Shown: one piece after another, positions 11,622-23,187 of the stretch
Position numbering within the stretch: the first letter of the stretch is position 1
How the letters are laid out: every line of letters starts with the position of its first letter
Position numbers and translations under genes: made by a program
NCBI GenBank assembly: GCA_014529385.2
Contig: CM043966.1
Coordinates: forward strand, 140,850,211 to 140,914,210
DNA length: 64,000 nt
Direction: 5' to 3'
From: Adiantum capillus-veneris
Taxonomy: Eukaryota > Streptophyta > Polypodiopsida > Polypodiales > Pteridaceae
Notes under the pieces: generated by a model
What the model was told of the DNA's origin: nothing
Databases searched by the model: none
What the model saw: the letters and a program-made list of their open reading frames with translations, nothing else

Positions 11622-11864
11622 TGATTTGGGTTAGACCTCTTCTACTTTGATGTCAGCCCATGGAAACACTCCTTTATGGAGCATGCAGATGAACTATACT
11701 CTTTTTTAGAATTTTTGCATGGCTACAACATTTGATATATTGTAAGGTTTTTTCAATGTAAAAATATAGCGTGTCTTTTGTTGACTCTGTCGTTCTGCTT
11801 TTCTACCTTCTCTCTCGCCATGGCTTCTTGTCGCCTACACCCTCCATAGCCAATGCACCCAACA
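11622..11864 (+). repeat. T 3' LTR
   Basis: This direct repeat of 9753-9984 shares wording such as TCTACTTTGATGTCAGCCCA and CGCCATGGCTTCTTGTCGC. It ends AACA, followed by the CTAAA target duplication. The first 20 bases are more diverged, so the exact start is approximate. Confidence 0.8.
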
Positions 11865-12170
11865 CTAAAGACCACACCAAGCTAAGTGTATGCATCTGTA
11901 TACTCCACCGTCTCTTGACCATATGCAAGGTAGGTTCAGATTTCCTAACCCACTGTCTTGTCAAGGTTCACCGATAAGCCGCTACCACTAGCAAATGTGT
12001 GCAATGTATCCAAACTGTTGTTGCATTCCCTCTGGTGAATCTGAGATCAACACAATATCATCTACATATACTAGCAATGAGATCCAAGTCCGTGCTAATT
12101 GTGCTCCTATGTCGCCTCTTCTCTCAATGTAATATGAAACCTCATCCACATAAATACCAAATAAAGTAGG
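11865..12170 (-). pseudogene. LINE reverse transcriptase, active-site segment
   Basis: Minus-strand reading gives TLFGIYVDEVSYYIERRG, then LLVYVDDIVLISDSPEGMQQQ with the YVDD catalytic motif. After a small shift it reads ASGSGLSVNLDKT, the usual post-catalytic LINE block. The right edge ends in the GTAGG duplication made by Gypsy A and continues the VKQGCPL block found at 23.2 kb. The left edge is the CTAAA duplication of T. The motifs are intact but the frame is broken. Confidence 0.85.
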
Positions 12171-12686
12171 TGTAGATGGAGGAGGCAATTTCACTAGGTG
12201 GGAACCAGCTCTTGGAAAGCCGAGCAACGGATCATTCAGTAATTACCATGACGGTTACCACATTAACTCCAAGAAGCTATAAATAGGACCCATTACATTG
12301 TAATCGGGTTGGCAAGTGTTGGTTGTACTTTTGGGTTGTTTTATCTTTTGACTTTCTACTCTTAGTGTGTGATTGTAGTCTTGAAGCTGCTCCTAGGCTA
12401 CATTATCCCCACTTGTACTCTTACTATGTAATTCCTAATACAGTAGTCAAGTACACTTCAGCCAGACATGCCTTGTATCCATTTCTTCTAAATTTGAATG
12501 TGAATCTGAATACTATTTCCAGTCATTCAGCTTGTCTAATTCTCAATAGATGTATTCCAGTTCATATAACTGTTCTAGCTCAGTTTCTATCTTTCCTCTA
12601 GTTCTACCGATTGAATTAATGAATCACCAACAGCTGTAAACTCTAACATTGGAATCAGCTATCTAAAGAGATCAGATCCAATTCCA
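12171..12686 (+). repeat. Gypsy A 5' LTR
   Basis: TG...CA repeat of 516 bp, matching 22684-23187. It contains a TATA box at 12278-12285. A 12-base stretch near 12495 (AATTTGAATGTG) is absent from the 3' copy. Confidence 0.9.
12278..12285 (+). promoter_or_regulatory. Gypsy A LTR TATA box
   Basis: TATAAATA, followed by GG, lies 108 bp into the LTR and is conserved in the 3' LTR at 22791-22798. It is the likely core promoter of the element. Confidence 0.6.
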
Positions 12687-12689
12687 TTT

Positions 12690-12707
12690 TGGCGTTCACG
12701 ATGGATA
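12690..12707 (+). other. Gypsy A primer binding site
   Basis: TGGCGTTCACGATGG begins three bases after the LTR. It resembles the TGGCGCC-type primer sites of gypsy elements, and Gypsy B has TGGCGCCCCCACGG in the same place. The tRNA is not identified. Confidence 0.5.
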
Positions 12708-12764
12708 GATCTAGTGCTCATTGACCACTAGACTCCTCTCCCAGTTTGAGTTTCAGCTGCAGTA

Positions 12765-14313
12765 ATGGCACCCAAACCTAGTCGTGGCCGAAAACCATCC
12801 TACCGTGTTGACCCTATTCCTGAGGAATCAGAAAGAGACTCTGATCCCAAGGATGAACAAGTAACTGACAGAGTCTTAGGAGGAGCATAGTCATGTTGAA
12901 GAGGCACATGACTCTCAACATTCCAGTCAGTCCGAAGACGCAGAGCTGAAAGGGAAGAATGCAAGGCCAAGAGTTCTCGGACCAAATGGGGAGACAAAGG
13001 TGCCAAAGGCAGTAAAGTAAGTCGTCATAGTTCCAGTAGAAAAGCTTGAGAGGAGACAAAAACCGAGACATAGGCAAAAATTAATTGGGATGCATACACA
13101 TACTATTGTAAAAAGGCTGCAAAAAGGAGTCAGGATTCCAAGGTGAGGAGAGGAAGAAATGAGGCTGATAGACATGATTACACATCTTCATTGAAAATTT
13201 ATTTTCCCATGTTCAAAGGGGGAAGAGGGAGGACCTGGATGTTCATATCCAAGCCTTTGAGCAGTATGCTAAGTTAAAAAATATTGATGAAGATGATTGG
13301 GTCGACTACTTTCCATAGACATTAAAGGAGGCAGCAAGGAAATGGTACTACCATTACCCGGCTTGTCAACTCAGATTATATAATAAACTTCTTAAAGCTT
13401 TCTGACTAGAATATTCAGACAACGGAGGGGATGAGGATATAGTCTATGAGCAGGACAAGATAAGGCAGGGAAAATTATCATTCACAAACTATGTTCAGAA
13501 AATCAAGGAACTAACTAGACAACTGCAGGAACCACCATTCGGAAAGAGGCTGCGAGCATGGTTTCTGAATGGGTTTCGCAGTAAGAAGCTTAGGGAACAG
13601 GAGGTGCTAGAACCAACCAATAAATTCAATGATTTGGTGCAATGGGCCCTGAAGCTCGAACAACAAGCTAAGAAGGAAAAGAGTCATAAGAAGAGGAGGT
13701 CCAGTAGTAGCAGTACTTCTACTGAAGATTCTAAGTCGAGTAGAGCCTTTAGTAGCTTTGAAATCAGTTCAGCTAAAAGAACCAAGGACAAGACTAAGAA
13801 AGGATCTTGGTCTAGAAAGATTGAAGAGATGGTCCGACAAATTGTTGAAATTAGCCAGACTAGACAGCCGGTAAGAAGAATGGAAACCTGGTGTTCAAAG
13901 TGTAAATCTAAAGACCATGTTTCAAACGAATGTCCACAGTGTACTTACTGCAAAGACTATGGCCATCTATGGAACAACTGTGGTATTAAAATTCTTCATT
14001 TTAAGAAGGGAAAAGATTTGTCAGTGGTAGCATTCACCAATGCTAAACCAGTAAGAGTGGAAATTACCAGTGTTTCTCAAGAGGAGAAACCAGGTGCAAA
14101 TGGTATTGGATCAGGGCGTGGTAAATACCAAGCGGGTACCAACCGAGGCTGAGGTCGTGGTAATTTTTAGAATTGAAGCCTGAATTGCTATACATGTGGT
14201 AAGTATGGGCATTTCGCGGCTCAGTGTCCAGAAACACCTAGAGCTGTGGATACCGGGGTGAAGGTTCCAGAACGGGTTCCTGTACCAGCAGTTACACAAA
14301 GCAAAGGGATGTG
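12765..14313 (+). pseudogene. Gypsy A Gag with three zinc knuckles
   Basis: The region opens at ATG 12765 (MAPKPSRGRKPS). After frameshifts a Gag domain reads DLDVHIQAFEQYAKLKNIDEDDW, then AARKWYYHYP and LSFTNYVQKIKELTRQL, in frame 2 from about 13223. A lysine/serine linker follows, then knuckles CSKCKSKDHVSNEC, CTYCKDYGHLWNNC and CYTCGKYGHFAAQC. In-frame stops lie at 13316 (TAG), 13403 (TGA), 14150 (TGA), 14168 (TAG) and 14174 (TGA). All can be explained by C-to-T or G-to-A change in CAG, CGA or TGG. Gag packages the genomic RNA; this copy is dead. Confidence 0.85.
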
Positions 14314-14319
14314 ATTGAG

Positions 14320-15257
14320 GAAATTCTAGACAGACTAGCAAAACCAGTCAATCCTGAAAGTAGCAAATGGGCTCAGCAGAGAGAGGTATGGAAGGCCAAG
14401 GGTAAAGAAAAGGTGGTTGATGACTGGTAGAAGCAAAGAGAACTAGCGGCGAAAATCACTGAGGATTTAGCCAAGAAACTGCTAGAGCAACCAGAGAGTT
14501 ATGATGCCCGGGTCATTCATAAGATACCTACCTAGTTGTCTGAGATAGCACAACCAAATCAGTCGAAGACTGGGATGCTTGAGACCATGTTGGCTGCAGT
14601 ACAAGGGTTGATGGAATAGTTGGGAACTGTTAAAGGAGCTGGAAGCACTAAACCAAAGGAATGGTATTGTGAAGATAGTACCAGTTCTTCAAGTTCTGAC
14701 AACAACTCTAAGCATGAGAAAGAGGAAATTCATGTCAAAATTTGTGACAAAATTCAGAAACTCACTGTGGAGTTAGAGAAAATTAGAAGAACTCTACCTG
14801 CAGTAACGAAATTCATAAGGCAGAGAATGAAGGCTGCGGCGGAGTCCAGATCAGTCGACTTGAAAGCTGTCAGAGATGATGAAGTGCCGGTGATTCAGGT
14901 GGACTACAAAGTGAGGAAACAATGGGAACCACTCTCAAGCGTCATACTAGATGGAGGAGCAGGGGTAAACATTTTGGGAGTATATCTTCAACAAAGGATG
15001 GGAATTACTAACCTGAAACCAGCACCTTTCAAAGTCGGAATGGCAGTCATCGAGTGGTACAGACAACTGGAATGGTAGAGAATATGCAAATACGAGTGGG
15101 CAAAGCAAAGTTCGAAGCCAATTTCCTATTACTGGATGTGCAAGGAGCGTATGGGATGCTACTGGGACGCCCATGGCTGCGAACGGCACAGGTTGTTCAT
15201 GACTATGCTAATCAGACTTTGAAAATACAAGGGGCCGGTAGCAGAATCCAGATTTAG
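14320..15257 (+). pseudogene. Gypsy A protease region
   Basis: A lysine/glutamine-rich spacer with three TAG stops leads to the retropepsin block SSVILDGGAGVNILGVYLQ, where D-G-G replaces D-S/T-G. After a frameshift near 15060 comes AYGMLLGRPWLRTAQVV, the usual C-terminal protease motif. The family cleaves the polyprotein. The frameshift and stops inactivate it. Confidence 0.8.
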
Positions 15258-15472
15258 ACGAATAACACCAGAAGTTGGAGAAAGGAACTGAGACCCAAGG
15301 AGCTCTGCCAGAACTACAAGGTGAAGAAGATTGGGAAAATGTTGGCAGCATGAATATTTTTCCATTAACAGAGATAGATCTCAATGCAATTTTAATAAAC
15401 AAAGATGAAGCTGAAAAACAAAAGAATTAATTTCCAGAACAGTTCACTGAACTAAATTGAGGAGAATGTCCA

Positions 15473-17107
15473 GTGAGGTTAATTGGAAGGCCAGAAGAAC
15501 CAGTTGAGTTTAGCACCCCAGTAGAACCGGCATGCTCTGGAGAAGCTACTGGAAATCAGAATGGTAATTCGGGACTCAGAGGATCGTCCTGGGATTATGC
15601 TGAGGAATTAACCAAGAGAAAGGGTGGAGGGCCTAACTGGTTTCTTCCAAATGATCAGGAGATAGAGGAATGGAATTTAGGGTTTAAAGAAAACCCTAGA
15701 ATGATCAAGGAAAATAAACATATGAATCCTATGATGAAAGAGAAGGCACGACATATGTTCTATCACTATAAAGATGTGTTCGCATGGGAGCACTGATCTG
15801 AAAGGGGTGGATCCAAAGGTCTGTCAACACAGAATACCACTGAAACCTGATGCCTGGCCAGTACGACTGCAGTGCTATCGAATGAATCCGAATTATGCTA
15901 AGAAGGTCAAAGAAGAGATTGACAATCTTCTAAAAGTTGGGTTCATTACTGAAGTAGCCAGTAGTGATTGGTTGTTTTCTATTGTGGTTGTGCCTAAGAA
16001 GAATGGGAAGCTAAGAGTATGTGTAGATTACAGGAAACTGAATTCTCAAACCATTAAGGATCCATTCCCATTACCCTTCACAGATATGTTACTTGATGAG
16101 ATTGCAGGATATGAGATGTATAACTTGATGGATGGATATAGTGGCTATAACTAGTTACAAATTGCTCCTGAGGATCGGAAAAAGACCACTTTTATTACAG
16201 GGTGGGGAGCATTTATGTATCTGGTAATACCATTTGGCCTTTGCAATGCACCAGCCACTTTTTAGAGATGTATGATGGAAATTTTCATTGAATTTCTTCA
16301 TCAATTCTCGCCATATTCATGGATGACTTCACCATATATTCCACAGAGGAAAAGCATTTACTATTTCTGGAGATGGTTCTTACGCGCTGTCAGGAGAAGA
16401 GGATTTGTCTAAATCCATTCAAATCTGTTTTTTTGGTATGGAAAGGACAGCTATTGGGACATGTGGTGTCCAAAAATGCAATAGAAATGGCCAATGACAA
16501 GATCCAGTGCATCCAATAGGCCAAGGCGCCTAGGAATGCAGCAGAATTAAGTTCTTTTCTAGGATATATTAATGTTTACAGAAGGTTTGTGCATAAGTTT
16601 GATGCTCAAGCATTACCATTGTATGAGCTTACAAAGAAAACTAGCAAGTTCATTTGGACTACTGATTGTGAGGAAAGCTTTCAGAAATTAAAGAGTGCCA
16701 TCATCAGTAAAACAGTTCTTCGCCAACCGAATTGGGATGTCATCTTCCATGTACATGTGGATGCTTCAGGACTGGCAATGGGAGCGATACTAGCTCAGCT
16801 AGATGGAAGAACTGATTTTCCTGTATACCTTGCTAGTCACAGATTCAGCCAGGCTGAACAAGGATATACAACCATTGAAAGAGAGGATTTAGGGATGGTT
16901 TTCAGTGCTACAAAATTTCGACATTATTTGCTAGGCAAATTGTTTCATTTCTATGTGGATCATCAAGCCCTATTATTCTTGATTAATAAAGTCATTATTC
17001 AAGGCAGACTAATAAGGTGGATGATGTTCCTTATGGAATTTGAATTTTGAATTTTCCATAAACCTAGCAAAAACCACAGTGGTGCTGATTTCCTCTCTAG
17101 GAGTACG
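15473..17107 (+). pseudogene. Gypsy A reverse transcriptase and RNase H
   Basis: RT runs from EEIDNLLKVGFI through VVVPKKNGKLRVCVDYRKLN, MDGYSGYN and the active-site block FMDDFTIYST. In the last, M-D-D replaces V-D-D, as is common in Athila and Tat elements. RNase H follows with HVHVDASGLAMGAIL, TIEREDLGMVFS and VDHQALLFL, which keep the acidic residues, and ends near FHKPSKNHSGADFLSR. In-frame stops include TAG at 16152-16154, where Q is expected in GYNQLQI. Frameshifts occur near 15790 and 16310. Confidence 0.9.
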
Positions 17108-17263
17108 AAGGGCTACTCTGAAGCATCTTTAAGAGACGAACCAGATGCTGAGTTATTTCAGCTAGAAGCGGCAGAATCAATTGATCTTGAATTATATGAA
17201 GTATATCAGTTTCTCTCTCAGGGTGGCTTCCCAGATGACTGGAAGCAGAATCAGAAGAAGGCT

Positions 17264-18460
17264 TTGGTTATTAACATTTTAAATTTTACTATTATTGGTG
17301 GCTTACTCTACAGATTGGGTGTCGATGGGATTCTTCGTCGATGTGTGCCTATGGAGGGCAGACTGCAAGTTATTTTAGAAGCACATAATGGGGAATCTGG
17401 TGGACATGTTTCTATTGACATTACTTTCAAGAAGATTCTGCAGGCTAGTTTATGGTGGCAAACGTTGATATCTGATGTCAGAAGTTTTTGCAAAACCTGT
17501 GACATATACCAAAGAATGGGTAGACCCATAACAACAAACATGACTCCTTTAACACCAGTACATCCACTGGGTGTTTTTATGAAATGGAGTTTGGATTTTA
17601 TGGGACCTTTCAAGAAGGTTACTCCTAGGAAGAATAGGTATATATTGATAGCCACCTGCTATGTAACCAAGTGGGTAGAAGCTAAGGCTCTTCCTGACAA
17701 TACAACAAAATCCAGGGCAAGGTTTTTATTTGAGAATATTGTATGCCGCTATGGATGTTCTGTGGAGATTGTGCCAGACCAAGTGACACACTTCATAAAT
17801 GACACTATGGATATTCTCATGGACATGCTTTCAATCAAGCATAAAAAATCCACACCATATTATCCTAGATGCAATGGGCAGGCCGAAAGTAGCAACAAGA
17901 CTATCAAGACTATCCTCACTAAGATTGTGCAAAAAAGGCCAAAATAGTGGGATTTGAAGCTTCAGACTGCTCTATGGTCATATAGGACAGCTTATAAGGT
18001 CACTACGTGGTTAACACCATTCAGAATGGTGTATGGCATTGAAGCTGTTGTCCCTATGGAATTTGTTATACCCAGTCTCAGAATGGCTATGGAGTATGGC
18101 TTAGACTTTAATCACAATCTGAAAAACAGACTGGAAGAGCTAACCCAGTTAGATGAGATGAGATAGAGGGCTATGCTGGAACAAGAAATTGTTCAGCAAA
18201 GAAGGAAATACTGGCATGACAAACGAATTAAGGTTCGAGAGTTTCAGAAAGGCGATCTGGTTCTATTATATCAATCTAAATTAGGCCCTAAGAAACCAAA
18301 CTTAAAGATAGCCTGGGCAGGACCATTTGAAGTTGATGGGTGTTCTCAAATGGCACGATAAGGCTGAAAGATCTGTCTGGATTATTGTTGTCGGGGGTAT
18401 ATAATGGAGCTAAAATCATGCTCTATTATTCAAAACCCAGGAGAAAGGGTGTTGATGGTA
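17264..18460 (+). pseudogene. Gypsy A integrase
   Basis: The zinc-binding HHCC region reads HNGESGGHVSID...FCKTCDIYQ. The catalytic residues are D in WSLDFMGPF (near 17595), D in IVPDQVTHF (near 17775) and E in CNGQAESSNKT (near 17885). It continues through WSYRTAYKVTT to a GPF module (WAGPFEV). TAG stops at 17945-17947 and 18164-18166 and a frameshift near 18345 break it. No chromodomain is seen after the GPF module. The family inserts the cDNA into the genome. Confidence 0.9.
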
Positions 18461-18894
18461 TAGGGGCTGAAGACCGGGAAACTCCGGAATTAGCTATTTT
18501 AGGTCTTTTCCATGTGCAACCAGTTCCACAACCAGTCAAAAAGCCAGAACAGTGCTAGTGTGATAAAACCCTGTCTAGACCAGAACCAAAAAAGTATGGA
18601 CACCAATATCAGTTTTTGGGGGACCAACGGTCAGATGGAATATCAATAGTAATCATTTCAAAGACGAGTGAAATTCTTGTCCAATGCATGTCGGCCACGT
18701 CACTTGTGGTGCACAGAACTCTAGGAACGATAAGTAGTGGAGCTTTTATGGTGCAAACGCATATAATAGTAAGGTGAGTTAGTGTTTTTTCTTGCAAATC
18801 TTCTGCGTGACGCTTACCTTCTGTTGTCCATTCACCATCATCGAGCTTCGAGGTTTCCTCACTGCAGTCGCAAACTTCTTCTTCTGAGGAGACA

Positions 18895-21800
18895 GTGGAT
18901 TGTCGCTTATCCTTGCCAGCCACACCTCGATACGGGTTCGACAAATCAAGTAAGCCATATTCTTCTTTGTCTACTGCTTCATTGTCCTCAAGGTGTATGG
19001 GTAGGAAGAAAATGTCGGAAAAGATGCAGGAGACTATCGACGAAACCCAAGCCCTTATCACTGCTGCAAAGGAAACTCTTCCACTCATTCCGCATAGTAA
19101 ATTTCAGTGTTATGTGTTTACTAAGCAAGCCAAGGCTTTAATCCAACTATGGGATTTGCGTCTGATTCGGAAAGCCACAAGGATTGAGTTTGACACAACC
19201 ATCATAAGGAAAGTCCTGGATTCTTTTAATGCTGAAGATGGAAGTGCTGTGGTCTATGGTAGAAAAGTGACAATTACTCTAGAGAACATTGCTTTTTCTT
19301 TCCAAATGCCAAATGAGCCAAAGCCATCTGTGGCAACCAAAGAGCAGATTAGTGCAACTTTGAAGGAAGATGCTACCAAAAGGAGACAAAAAACCAGTGT
19401 GCAAGGGATTCCAGTAGCAGGTCTGGACATGCCTGCTGCTTATCGATTCGTGGCTAAAGCTGTGAGCCTGAAAAATAATCCGACATATGTGTCAGAGAAA
19501 CTCTTTGCTATGCTTTTAGCAAAGATATTGGATTCTAAAGTTGATATCAACCTCTATCAGATATTGTCGCATAATGTACTATAGAAAACTGCCAAGTTGA
19601 AGTCTCAAAGTGTATTTAAGGCTTGGTATGTTTGGCAGTTTCTATACTGGGCAACTTCTCCAGACGCCCATAATCAGGTGAGAATGGCTTGGAGCCAGAA
19701 GCCATTCCCAATATCCCAGAATGTGGAATTATCATCTGATGAAGAAGCCCCAGAAAGCCAGTCAGTTCCCACTGGACAAAAGAGAAAGGCTATACAAGAG
19801 GAAGCTGGCAGTTCAAAGAGGCCAAGGACAACACTGACCAAAAGTACGGCTCTCTTGAGGCAGCTAGAAAGTCAAATCAGGACAGTGTCTACTGAAAAGA
19901 CTTCAACTAGCTAGACTGAACAACATACTATCCAAACCACTGGTGGAGTCAGCCAACCAGCATGCCAGATTTCAATAACCACCAGTACTGGACAAGACCA
20001 ATCAAAAAGGGCCAGTCCTCAGCAGCCAGTAGACCAGACTGATAAAGGCAAAGGACCAACATCTCCAAGTCAACTTGGCAGGGTCTCTATTCCATACAGT
20101 GAAGCACCCCTGCTATTGACAAAGAAAGATAGGTTACAACAGATGCAGACTCATCCTCTCAAGGGACACCTAGTTTTGCAAAAATATGATTATTCTGCAT
20201 TACCTACCTGGCTCCTGTCACACGGTCTATGAGCCAACTGATTCTGACCCAACAATAGTTAATGATGGTTGTTCCGTAGTTATTCAGTCATCATGGAACA
20301 CTATTGTCAATTGCATGGGACAAATGCTAGATATTGCAGGGTCTGAAGATGAACTAACTAAGATAAAGACTAAACTGAGGGAGACTGAGGAACATATTGA
20401 AAAGCTGGAGCAAGGGAGAGTAGCCCAGAACCTGCACCACAGTGTCCTTGAAGCTTAGTCATCTAGAACTATACAGCAGTTACAAAGTAAGCTTGACAAG
20501 GTGGAGTCTGATACACGAACCATCCGGGAAGAAAAGGTAGAAGCTGAAAGAGCTGGAGATAGGTTTGAAACTATGTTGAGAATGAAGAGAGTTGAGTTCA
20601 ACTCCTTACTGACCATCCACACTGCTCTGACGGCCACATTAACAGAAAGATATATCTATAATAATCTGGCCAAGATCTTGAATCCATAAGGGAATGTTGT
20701 TTCAACATGGATAACTTGAGGGCTCTAATGGAGACAATGCAGAGTGATTTGCAAGATAATTTTTTTGAATTTAACAGTGCTCTGGCAAATCAATCTATCC
20801 TTGATTACATTGAACAGCAGAAGGATGATGATAAGGAGGAAGAATAAGCGAATAAGGAGGATGAACCAGAAGAGGGGCATAATGATGATGATGACTCTCC
20901 TTTATCTCCACCTCTAGAACCTGGTACTGGTGGTGCAGGGACAGCAGGGGGAAACGATCAATCCCAGGCAGACCAACCAAACCAGCCTGACGGGCAGCAA
21001 TTGAGTGATTAGTGGCTGGGAAAGAAACAACCCAACAACATTGGAAAATCACCAACACACCAGTCACAACACAGTAGGGATGCTAAAGGGAAAGGCAAAG
21101 CGGTGACTGAGGGTCTAGCGGGTGATGAACAACATTAATTATAGCTCGTAACGTTGAATAAGAAATTGAGACATCAGCAAACTCATATAACCATGCGATA
21201 TCTGGAGGATGATGATCTTATCTCTGATCTGGAGCAATTTCAGCGACTATATATCGGAGCTAGGGAAATGGTTGAGCATTGAAAATCAGCTGCTTTCCAT
21301 GATCAGGAGGTCTGTCAACTGCCTGAGCATCCCAATACAATACAACTGTTAGAAAGGGTGCTTGAATGGATATTGACTTCTGAAGAGAGAGTAGCTAAGC
21401 CACATTGGCAACGGCATTCTACTGCAGATTGTCACTCCCTAGTGATAGAATTAGAACTTCTGCTGGGGAACAAGCCAACGTATAGATGCATGAAGGATGT
21501 CAGGAGTTAATTAAAAGAGGTCTTAGTGCAAATGCAGATAGCTAGGGGAGTTCTGGATCAAAGGGTGTGAGTTATTCTTGAAGATCAGACTGCCACCAGC
21601 AAGGGACCTCAAACTCGAATATCAGTGGGAGAACAGGCAACTCCTCTCTGGCGACTGTTTCATCTGGTTAAGGTAACCAGAAGGATGATGCAGCAAGAGA
21701 ACGAAGATGTCCTTAATTTCTTAGAAGTTGTGCCTGACTCCCCAATTCTCCTGTATGCTTTACTAGCAAGAGAGGCAAAGTTACCAAGATTCTTTCCAAC

Positions 21801-22440
21801 ACTGTATCCTCAACACACAGAACCAGTAGATTAGCTCACATACTTCAAGATTACTGATGATCTTCAGGATTGGTATGAGCGATCGACTGTGGAATGGAAA
21901 ACTTGGCAAACACTTTTCAATGAAGCTCTCCAATTGAATGATTTCCAGGAGTTAAGAGATGAGGTGTAGAGGATCAAACTGTGTATGGGACAATGGAGAA
22001 TTTAGCTCAGAGGTCTCACTAAGATCACCAACCAACTGCTGCAACTCACTATTGAGTCCTCTAAAGTACCTGAAAAGGACATTATGGCTAAACCAGGTCT
22101 AGGACCCCAGTACAAAGAGATGGCTGAGATTCTTTTTGAAGCTAGAATCAGAACTAATTAGCCTCTTCTAGAAGGATGGATCCATACAGCCTCGCATTGT
22201 CACAAATTGGCCAAAACTTGTCTCACAAAAGGAAAACACACGCTCTATGATCCCGACACAAAAACTTATCATCCTCTCATGCCTTATGAAGTAGAAATGA
22301 CCACAGAGAGGCGGAATCAGCTTGATCAGGAGGCCATTTACAGACTCATTCAAAAGGACAATGCTGGCACTGGGACTTCGGAGAAACCATCCAGACCTAA
22401 GGGCAAAAGGAAGGGGGTTTACTGGAAGGATACTGGGTAG
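18895..22440 (+). pseudogene. Gypsy A extra 3' ORF region, unknown function
   Basis: About 3.5 kb of coding-like sequence follows integrase. The first part, with ATG at 18997, has a folded-looking domain (DTTIIRKVLDSFNAEDGSAVVYGRKVTITLENIAFSFQMP). It recalls the uncharacterised plant-transposon protein domain found in Athila-type elements; that link is from memory and unproven. Then come a basic SS/KRP linker, a predicted coiled coil (TKIKTKLRETEEHIEKLEQ and KVESDTRTIREEKVEAERA), an acidic DDDKEEE/EDEPEEG tract, and a C-terminal domain ending at 22440 with KRKGVYWKDTG. Several stops and frame changes occur. No signal peptide or membrane segment is obvious, which argues against a typical envelope protein. 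Confidence 0.6.
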
Positions 22441-22462
22441 TTCCATCTTGGTACTCGATAGA

Positions 22463-22570
22463 GGAATTTTCCAGCCGTCTCAAAATCAGACGGTGGATTT
22501 TTCCCAACCTTCTCAAAATCAGATGGTGGATTTTTCCAAACCTTTTTAGAATCAGACAGCGGATTTTTTC
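22463..22570 (+). repeat. 33-bp triple tandem repeat before Gypsy A 3' LTR
   Basis: Three units start near 22478, 22511 and 22544, with shared wording TCTCAAAATCAGA and GGTGGATTTTT; the third unit is diverged. In frame 2 they would encode an 11-residue repeat, PSQNQTVDFSQ then PSQNQMVDFSK, after the main ORF has ended in another frame. It may be the worn C-terminus of the extra ORF or a non-coding minisatellite. Confidence 0.75.
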
Positions 22571-22666
22571 AGCAAGGTGTGGACATCTCTTTGGCTGCCA
22601 ACCCATGGAATTAAAATTATAGGGAGTGTCAAGCACTCAACAAAGCATGAAGTCTTACCAAAATTC

Positions 22667-22683
22667 AAGAAAGGAGGGAAGGA
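22667..22683 (+). other. Gypsy A polypurine tract
   Basis: AAGAAAGGAGGGAAGGA ends exactly at the first base before the 3' LTR, the position needed to prime plus-strand DNA. Confidence 0.85.
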
Positions 22684-23187
22684 TGTAGATGGTGGAGGAA
22701 GTTTCACTAGGTGGGAACTAGCTCTTGGAAATCCAAGCAGTGGATCATTCAGTAATTACCATGATGGTTAGCACAGTAACTCCAAGAATCTATAAATAGG
22801 ACCCATTACATTGTAATCGGGTTGGAAATTGTTGGCTGTACTTTTGGATTGTTTTATCTTTTGAGTTCCTACTCTTAGTGTGTGATTGTAGTCATGAAGG
22901 TGTTCCTAGGCTACATTACCCCCACTTGTACTCTTATTCTGTAATTTCTAATACAGTATTCAAGTACACTTCAGCCAGACATGCCTTGTATCCATTTCTT
23001 CTGAATCTGAATACTAATTCCAGTCATTCATCTTGTCTAATTCTCAGTAGATGTATTCCAGTTCATATAACTGCTCTAGCTCAGTTTCTATCTTTCCTCC
23101 ATTTCTACTGATTGAACTAATGAATCACCAGTAGCTGTAAACTCTAACATTGGAATTAACTATCTAAAGAGATCAGCTCCAATTCCA
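22684..23187 (+). repeat. Gypsy A 3' LTR
   Basis: TG...CA repeat of 504 bp matching 12171-12686, followed by GTAGG. The TATA box is conserved at 22791-22798. Confidence 0.9.

Larger units (their letters stand above)
9753..11864 (+). mobile_element. T: short copia-like LTR element with mini-gag
   Basis: A 2112-bp element has terminal repeats of about 232-243 bp starting TG, flanked by CTAAA at 9748-9752 and 11865-11869. The 5' LTR ends AATA where the 3' LTR ends AACA, and an initiator-Met primer site follows at 9986. The internal part encodes only a short Gag with two knuckles and no protease, integrase or RT. The size and content resemble terminal-repeat elements that carry only GAG. It is inserted in the LINE, between the RT and the C-terminal region. 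Confidence 0.85.
12171..23187 (+). mobile_element. Gypsy A: complete but decayed element, Athila-like layout
   Basis: The element is 11,017 bp between GTAGG duplications at 12166-12170 and 23188-23192. The order is LTR, primer site, Gag, protease, RT, RNase H, integrase, a long extra coding region, polypurine tract and LTR. The RT motif is FMDDF and there is no second RNase H. An additional ORF after integrase is the layout of Athila-type elements, but the extra product here is not recognised. Many in-frame TAG and TGA stops and several frameshifts mark it as inactive. The LTRs differ at roughly a tenth of positions, which makes it older than Gypsy B and Copia C. Confidence 0.9.

Noticed and set aside
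18895-22440. Retroviral-type envelope gene in Gypsy A
   Set aside because: The position fits, but no signal peptide, transmembrane segment or cleavage-like site is visible, and the composition suggests coiled-coil and acidic regions instead.
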